In this document: piece by piece, positions 6,739-10,159 of the stretch
Position numbering within the stretch: position 1 is the stretch's first letter
Layout of the letters: every line of letters begins with the position of its first letter
Assembly: GCA_013152795.1 (NCBI GenBank)
Contig: JAADFS010000008.1
Span: 1 to 10,159, forward strand
Direction of reading: 5' to 3'
DNA length: 10,159 nucleotides
From: Deferribacteres bacterium
GTDB lineage: Bacteria; Nitrospirota; Thermodesulfovibrionia; UBA6902
Translations under genes and position numbers: made by a program
Notes under the pieces: model-generated
Database searches by the model: none
Seen by the model: the letters and a program-made list of their open reading frames with translations, nothing else
What the model was told of the DNA's origin: nothing

Positions 6739-7842
6739 TTAAAGCTCCAGTGCAACCGGCTTGCCGTTTTTGATCATTTTCACCGAGGCCCTGGACAGCA
6801 CGACCCCGTCTTCACGAATGCTCAACGTGCCGAGCGCGCCCGGGTAGTTCTTTATATTCCTCAGCTCCCTGGATATCTTCTCTGTCGGCGGCTTCTGCGA
6901 GGGTGAGTCTCCCGCCTTTTCCACGGCAGTGACGATCAGGTTGAAGATGTCATAACCGTTGGCCGCAGTGACAGGGGGGGTCGTGTTGTATTTGGCTTCA
7001 TACGCGCTGGAGAAGCTGCCGGTCGGCACAGCGGCGCTCACATACCAGTACCCCTCAAACAGTGCGGGCTCCTGCGTTACGTCAAAGGATTCCATTGAGG
7101 TCAGGGGGGTGTTGATGCCCGCTTCCTTCATCTGCTTTGCGAGAATCTCCAGTGAAGGGGTCATGGCCAGGACCACATAGATGTCGGGCTCTGTCTGTTT
7201 TGCCCGCGCGATGAATGTGCGGAAGTCCTTCTCATCGTTTTTGAAGGTCTGGTCCGATAAAATCCGGATGTCCGTGCCTTTGAGCTTCTCGCGCAGGGCG
7301 TTCATGAGCTCGACAAATCCCTCGTAGTTCGAGCCGAGGAGGCCCACTGTCCTGATGCCCCTTCTCTTGAGCTCTTTGACGAGGACCCTCGCCTCCTCCA
7401 CGGCCGGTGTCCAGTGGATGAAATTGTTGTCCCCTTTCGCCACGTACGCCTGCACGGCAAGCCCGAAATGGATTATGTTGTGCTGGGTTGCAAGCGGGGA
7501 GACAACAGGGGCGGTGCTGTCCCCGAGGGTGACTATTGCATCCACCTTGTCAATGCTGATGAATTTATTGGCTGCGCTTGCCGTCAGTTTGGTGTCGTGC
7601 TGGTCGTCCTCAAACAGTATCTCGTAATTGTACTTGGTGTCTCCGAGTTGCTCCCTGGCCAGCAGCATGGCGTTCTTGAAGCCTTCGCCGATAAATCCCA
7701 GGTTCCCTGTAAGCGGCAGCACCGCCCCTATCTTGAAAGTCTCTCTGACCTCCGCCTTTTTCTCGCATCCGGCGAATATAAATCCGGCCAGGATGACCGC
7801 GGCGGCGATAAAACCGGTAAATATCCTCCCTTTGTATCTCAT
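6739..7842 (-). CDS. SBP-3: Leu/Ile/Val-type solute-binding lipoprotein
   Basis: 367 residues, same family as SBP-1 and SBP-2. The N-terminus MRYKGR plus a hydrophobic stretch ends in FAGC, making Cys26 the likely lipidated residue. EVRETFKIG, PLTGNLGFIG (43-52), FEDDQ (78-82) and FIHWTP (141-146) mark the scaffold. The presumed ligand loop at 107-115 is GDSTAPVVS, and the later block SMESFDVTQE (SIESFEVSQN in SBP-1) also varies. The start at 7842 is set by the lipoprotein signal and a GGGAGG site. It lies one base after the ArsS-2 stop codon, so expression is tightly tied to ArsS-2. This is the only binding-protein gene fused so closely to a radical SAM gene on both sides (ArsS-1 follows 16 bp later). 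The ligand is unknown and no ABC membrane components are nearby. Confidence 0.93.
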   Translation of the reverse strand: MRYKGRIFTGFIAAAVILAGFIFAGCEKKAEVRETFKIGAVLPLTGNLGFIGEGFKNAMLLAREQLGDTKYNYEILFEDDQHDTKLTASAANKFISIDKVDAIVTLGDSTAPVVSPLATQHNIIHFGLAVQAYVAKGDNNFIHWTPAVEEARVLVKELKRRGIRTVGLLGSNYEGFVELMNALREKLKGTDIRILSDQTFKNDEKDFRTFIARAKQTEPDIYVVLAMTPSLEILAKQMKEAGINTPLTSMESFDVTQEPALFEGYWYVSAAVPTGSFSSAYEAKYNTTPPVTAANGYDIFNLIVTAVEKAGDSPSQKPPTEKISRELRNIKNYPGALGTLSIREDGVVLSRASVKMIKNGKPVALEL

Positions 7843-7843
7843 A

Positions 7844-8866
7844 TCAACCTCCCTGGCAGCAGGAGCCGCCCGCCTTTGATGCATCGCTCGGCAGGCAGGT
7901 CGTGCCCGCGCCCGCCGTGCATATGAAGCAGTACGGCATGGTTACAATATCCCTGCCGGCCAGCCTTTCATAATCAAAGTCCTCCAGCGTGGATATATCC
8001 TGCCTGACCTGCAGCCCGGCCATCTGCGCGCACTCGCAGTCATAAAGCCTTCCGTCATAGGAGATGTTGATTATATGCCTGCACATGACGTTCTCAAGGG
8101 CGTCGGGATTGAACTTGTCCTCCAGCTCTTTCTCGTATGCCTGTATTTCCTCATCGGTCATCGACTTTCTCAGCCTGCCGCCGGGCTGGTTCGGCAGTGC
8201 TATGAGGTGATTGAAGACTATGCCGTGCATCTCCCCGAGTTTGTCCTTGTAGACCCTCTCCAGCATCTGCTGTTCAGGGGCAAGCGCAGGCCCTGCGGGA
8301 TTAAACACCAGGTCCAGCTCGAGGGCGGAGCCCTCCTTTCCGTAACCGAGGGCGTTCAGCCTCTTAAGTACGGGGATGATCTTCCTGTATGTGCCCCTGC
8401 CCCTCTGTTTGTCCACGCCCTCCTCTGTAACACAGGGCAGGGAGGCTATGATCTTCACCCTGTTTTCCGCAAGGAAATCCGGTATGTCCTCCATCCCCGG
8501 CTCCGCGAATATCGCCAGGTTCGACCGCACCATCACCTTTTTGCCCATATCGGCCGCGGATTTGACAAAATACCTGTAGTGGGGGTTCAGCTCCGGCGCA
8601 CCGCCGGTTATATCCACGGTGGTGAGCGGCGGATTGTCCCTGAGCACATCCAATATCCTGTCTATAATGTCCAGGGGCATCTCTTCCGTCCTTTCCGGAG
8701 ATGCCTCCACGTAGCAGTGCGTGCACCTAAGGTTGCACCTGTAGCCCACATTCGCCTCGAGCACATTGAATCTCTTGGCCTTTAACGGATAATGCCCGGA
8801 CTCTTTGAGTTTCAGCTCAAAGGCATTCAGCGTGACATCATCCCTGTATGTTGTCGTCTGGCTCAT
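7844..8866 (-). CDS. arsS: ArsS-2: ArsS-like radical SAM protein
   Basis: 340 residues, matching the ArsS family by recall of its motifs. ArsS makes the 5'-deoxyadenosyl-arsenical step of arsenosugar synthesis, and some family members are selenoproteins. CNLRCTHC carries Cys44, 48 and 51. VDITGGAPELN (84-94) and ASLPC (Cys145) followed by VDKQRGRGTY are typical. The C-terminal Cys region includes MCR (Cys262), LYDCEC (Cys277, 279) and CFICTAGAGTTC (Cys313, 316, 324). An added tail ends SCCQGG (Cys336, 337). No in-frame selenocysteine codon is used. A strong AGGAGG site precedes the ATG. The last codons double as the Shine-Dalgarno of SBP-3. No arsenite methyltransferase is visible, so an arsenic substrate is inference; the symbol denotes family, not proven function. 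Confidence 0.85.
   Translation of the reverse strand: MSQTTTYRDDVTLNAFELKLKESGHYPLKAKRFNVLEANVGYRCNLRCTHCYVEASPERTEEMPLDIIDRILDVLRDNPPLTTVDITGGAPELNPHYRYFVKSAADMGKKVMVRSNLAIFAEPGMEDIPDFLAENRVKIIASLPCVTEEGVDKQRGRGTYRKIIPVLKRLNALGYGKEGSALELDLVFNPAGPALAPEQQMLERVYKDKLGEMHGIVFNHLIALPNQPGGRLRKSMTDEEIQAYEKELEDKFNPDALENVMCRHIINISYDGRLYDCECAQMAGLQVRQDISTLEDFDYERLAGRDIVTMPYCFICTAGAGTTCLPSDASKAGGSCCQGG
7848..7853 (-). promoter_or_regulatory. Shine-Dalgarno site for SBP-3 inside the ArsS-2 tail
   Basis: GGGAGG on the coding strand is part of the codons for the final Gln-Gly-Gly of ArsS-2 and precedes the SBP-3 ATG at 7842. It fixes that start against an in-frame ATG at 7884. Confidence 0.8.
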
Positions 8867-8900
8867 GTCATCCTCCTTGCTTTTAAAGTTGCCTTACTTA

Positions 8901-9124
8901 TTAACCTTACAGTGGCAAAAAAACATCGCCTGCGGGCAGGGGAGGCTGCCGGAAAAGCTTTATCTGCGATTCCTTAAGGAAATACTTTGCACAGCATATT
9001 GACGTCCTTTGAAACTTCACTCTCCGTTATTTCCTGCAATAAAAACTTATTTCCAATATCCCATCGCTTTATAAAGGTTTTCCGGCAGCCTCCCCTGCTG
9101 CGTTTATGTAACATTGAAGGTTAA
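8901..9124. repeat. Repeat element E (MITE-like, most complete copy)
   Basis: A 224-bp element with inverted ends: TTAACCTT at 8901-8908 and its complement AAGGTTAA at 9117-9124. Inner arms 8934-8963 and 9071-9100 are inverted copies matching at 27 of 30 positions. The family core is at 8948-8978 and includes a perfect palindrome TTCCTTAAGGAA (8970-8981). About 110 bp of AT-richer interior lies between the arms and holds no supported gene. There is no transposase, which fits a non-autonomous element. An obvious target-site duplication was not seen. It fills most of the gap between the family protein ending at 9144 and ArsS-2. Confidence 0.85.
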
Positions 9125-9143
9125 CTCTCCCTTGCCCGACGGG

Positions 9144-9878
9144 CTAACTCCTCTCATTCACCGGTTTCTGCTTTCCGACCATGGTGAAATACTCCTCCGG
9201 GATGTCCCGGGGGTCCTTGTAAAACTCCATGATGCACGGGTCCTCGTCTCTTTCACCCGGCCGCATCACCGGCCATATGGTGCCCGCCCATTCTATGGGC
9301 ATCTGATAATGGAACAGGGCGCAGTGCTGGCAGTAATACGGAAAATCCGCCCGCCCGAACGTCAACGGATGCGGCTCCCTGGTCACGGGCCAGTTGAACG
9401 GCGGACGGTACTTTCCGGCCCTCCTGAACATGCCGCCGCTGCCGCAGGGGTCAACGGTGAAGGTGACCTTTTTGTCGTCCTCTTCAACAAGCTTCATCCC
9501 CCTGCCGGCCTGGGCCCTCATAAAGGCGGCAAAGTCCATGATCGCCTTTTTGTAATGGCTCCGGTACGGCTCTTCCTTCCAGGACTGCATCCACCTGCCT
9601 GTATTGTGCACCTGCGAGAACCAGCCTTTCCACATAACATTGCCGAATCTCAGGGCCGCTTCCCTGAATCCCTCAAGGCCCTTTTTCTCCTGCACGTATC
9701 CGAGCACTGTGCCGAGAAAATTCAGGTATATATCCAGCACCGCCTGGTTTAACGATTCATATGTCTTCAGGACCTGAGTGCACTGCTCGTCGTCCTTGAG
9801 TATTTCGTAAAGCTGGTCATATTCGTGCCGGGTCATTTCCTTCAGTTCCTGTTCAGTGAATAATCTGTCTCCGGACAT
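9144..9878 (-). CDS. DPCGSGG/YCQHC-family protein of unknown function
   Basis: A complete 244-residue soluble protein with no signal peptide. The N-terminal half (1-125) is helical-looking and Trp/Tyr-rich. The C-terminal half carries DPCGSGG (Cys145), PHPLTFGR (169-176), YYCQHC (Cys183, 186) and DPCIMEFYKDP (Cys215). The four Cys with nearby His suggest a metal or cluster site; this is inference. The start at 9878 matches the paralogue at 358 and follows GGAGGGAG; a longer frame from 10001 would run back through the upstream gene. The upstream gene ends 25 bp away and is a close relative, so this is a tandem pair. I do not recognise an established function. An amidohydrolase-like assignment crossed my mind but is not supported. 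It heads the intact part of the array. Confidence 0.88.
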   Translation of the reverse strand: MSGDRLFTEQELKEMTRHEYDQLYEILKDDEQCTQVLKTYESLNQAVLDIYLNFLGTVLGYVQEKKGLEGFREAALRFGNVMWKGWFSQVHNTGRWMQSWKEEPYRSHYKKAIMDFAAFMRAQAGRGMKLVEEDDKKVTFTVDPCGSGGMFRRAGKYRPPFNWPVTREPHPLTFGRADFPYYCQHCALFHYQMPIEWAGTIWPVMRPGERDEDPCIMEFYKDPRDIPEEYFTMVGKQKPVNERS

Positions 9879-9903
9879 CGTCTCCCTCCGTGATATTGAT
9901 TTT

Positions 9904-10159
9904 TTATATACGCTTATTAACCTTCTTCTTGCCCACCCGCGTGTAATACTCCTCCGGAATATCCGCAGGGTCCTTGTAGAAGAGAAATATGCACGGGTCA
10001 TCGTCCTTCTCCCCGGGCAGCATCACAGGCCATATGGCCCCGTCCCACTCTATGGGCATCTGCGAATGGAACAGGGCGCAGTGCTGGCAGTAATGCGGAA
10101 AATCCGTCCGCCCGAACGTCAGCGGATGCGGCCCCTTTACCCTCGGAAAGTTGTACGGC
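9904..10159 (-). CDS. DPCGSGG/YCQHC-family protein, C-terminal part (runs off right edge)
   Basis: The last 84 residues plus a TAA stop (9904-9906) of a gene that begins beyond the right edge. The visible part contains PHPLTFGRTDFPHYCQHC, MPIEW, IWPVM, DDDPCIFLFYKDP and DIPEEYY. It aligns almost residue for residue with the end of the gene at 9144-9878, and the DNA is also very similar, indicating a fairly recent tandem duplication or gene conversion. The tail is more basic (GKKKVNKRI). No other open frame competes here. Confidence 0.88.
   Translation of the reverse strand, partial: PYNFPRVKGPHPLTFGRTDFPHYCQHCALFHSQMPIEWDGAIWPVMLPGEKDDDPCIFLFYKDPADIPEEYYTRVGKKKVNKRI

Noticed and set aside
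7844..7846. TGA of ArsS-2 as a selenocysteine codon, since the family includes selenoproteins
   Set aside because: It follows the complete Cys region, and the frame would run straight into SBP-3, which starts one base later with its own ribosome site.
8075..8785. Long plus-strand open frame opposite ArsS-2, and many similar plus-strand frames
   Set aside because: They are antisense to well-supported conserved genes, lack recognisable domains and ribosome sites, and are expected in GC-rich coding DNA.
513..8866. Ordinary branched-chain amino acid ABC transporter operon
   Set aside because: Only binding proteins are present, in triplicate and interleaved with radical SAM genes; no permease or ATPase is visible in the window.
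371..9124. Elements A to E as a CRISPR array
   Set aside because: The copies are far apart, long, variable and inverted-repeat bounded, with no regular spacers and no cas genes.
9879..10001. Longer start at 10001 for the gene ending at 9144
   Set aside because: It would overlap the conserved C-terminus of the upstream paralogue. The start at 9878 matches the paralogue at 358 and has a good ribosome site.

Overview
All protein-coding genes in this window are on the minus strand, with short gaps, strong Shine-Dalgarno sites and several stop/start overlaps. It reads as one long operon-like array, transcribed from high to low coordinates. Base composition is moderately GC-rich. The gene content is oxygen-sensitive radical SAM enzymes, a DUF3795 Cys-rich protein and Leu/Ile/Val-type solute-binding lipoproteins. 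This suits an anaerobic Gram-negative bacterium of the Nitrospirota or Desulfobacterota kind. That placement is inference from gene style, not a marker-gene result.

Layout in the direction of transcription: (1) the 3' end of a DPCGSGG/YCQHC-family gene (from beyond 10159 to 9904); (2) a complete paralogue of it (9878-9144); (3) repeat element E; (4) an ArsS-like radical SAM gene, ArsS-2 (8866-7844); (5) solute-binding lipoprotein SBP-3 (7842-6739); (6) a divergent ArsS-like gene, ArsS-1 (6722-5721); (7) a BioB/HydE-like radical SAM gene, BioB-like-2 (5724-4726); (8) element D; (9) SBP-2 (4430-3324); (10) short element C; (11) a DUF3795 gene (3226-2858); (12) BioB-like-1 (2868-1861); (13) element B; (14) SBP-1 (1610-513); (15) element A; (16) the 5' end of a third DPCGSGG/YCQHC-family gene (358 to beyond 1).

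The array is made of duplicated parts: two ArsS-like enzymes, two BioB-like enzymes, three solute-binding lipoproteins and three members of an unrecognised Cys-containing family. Each lipoprotein gene directly follows a radical SAM gene, giving three radical-SAM-to-receptor cassettes. No ABC permease or ATPase, no ArsM-type methyltransferase and no regulator lies in the window. A reasonable inference is a pathway that makes or modifies a small molecule by radical chemistry in the cytoplasm, with paralogous periplasmic lipoproteins that bind related ligands. The molecule cannot be named from the sequence. ArsS homology suggests arsenic or similar organo-element chemistry as one possibility only.

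Every intergenic gap longer than 30 bp (five of five) carries a copy or fragment of one MITE-like inverted-repeat family. Tight junctions carry none. Together with the paralogy, this suggests the array grew by duplication and may be shuffled by recombination between repeats. I saw no tRNA, rRNA, CRISPR array, transposase gene or convincing promoter.
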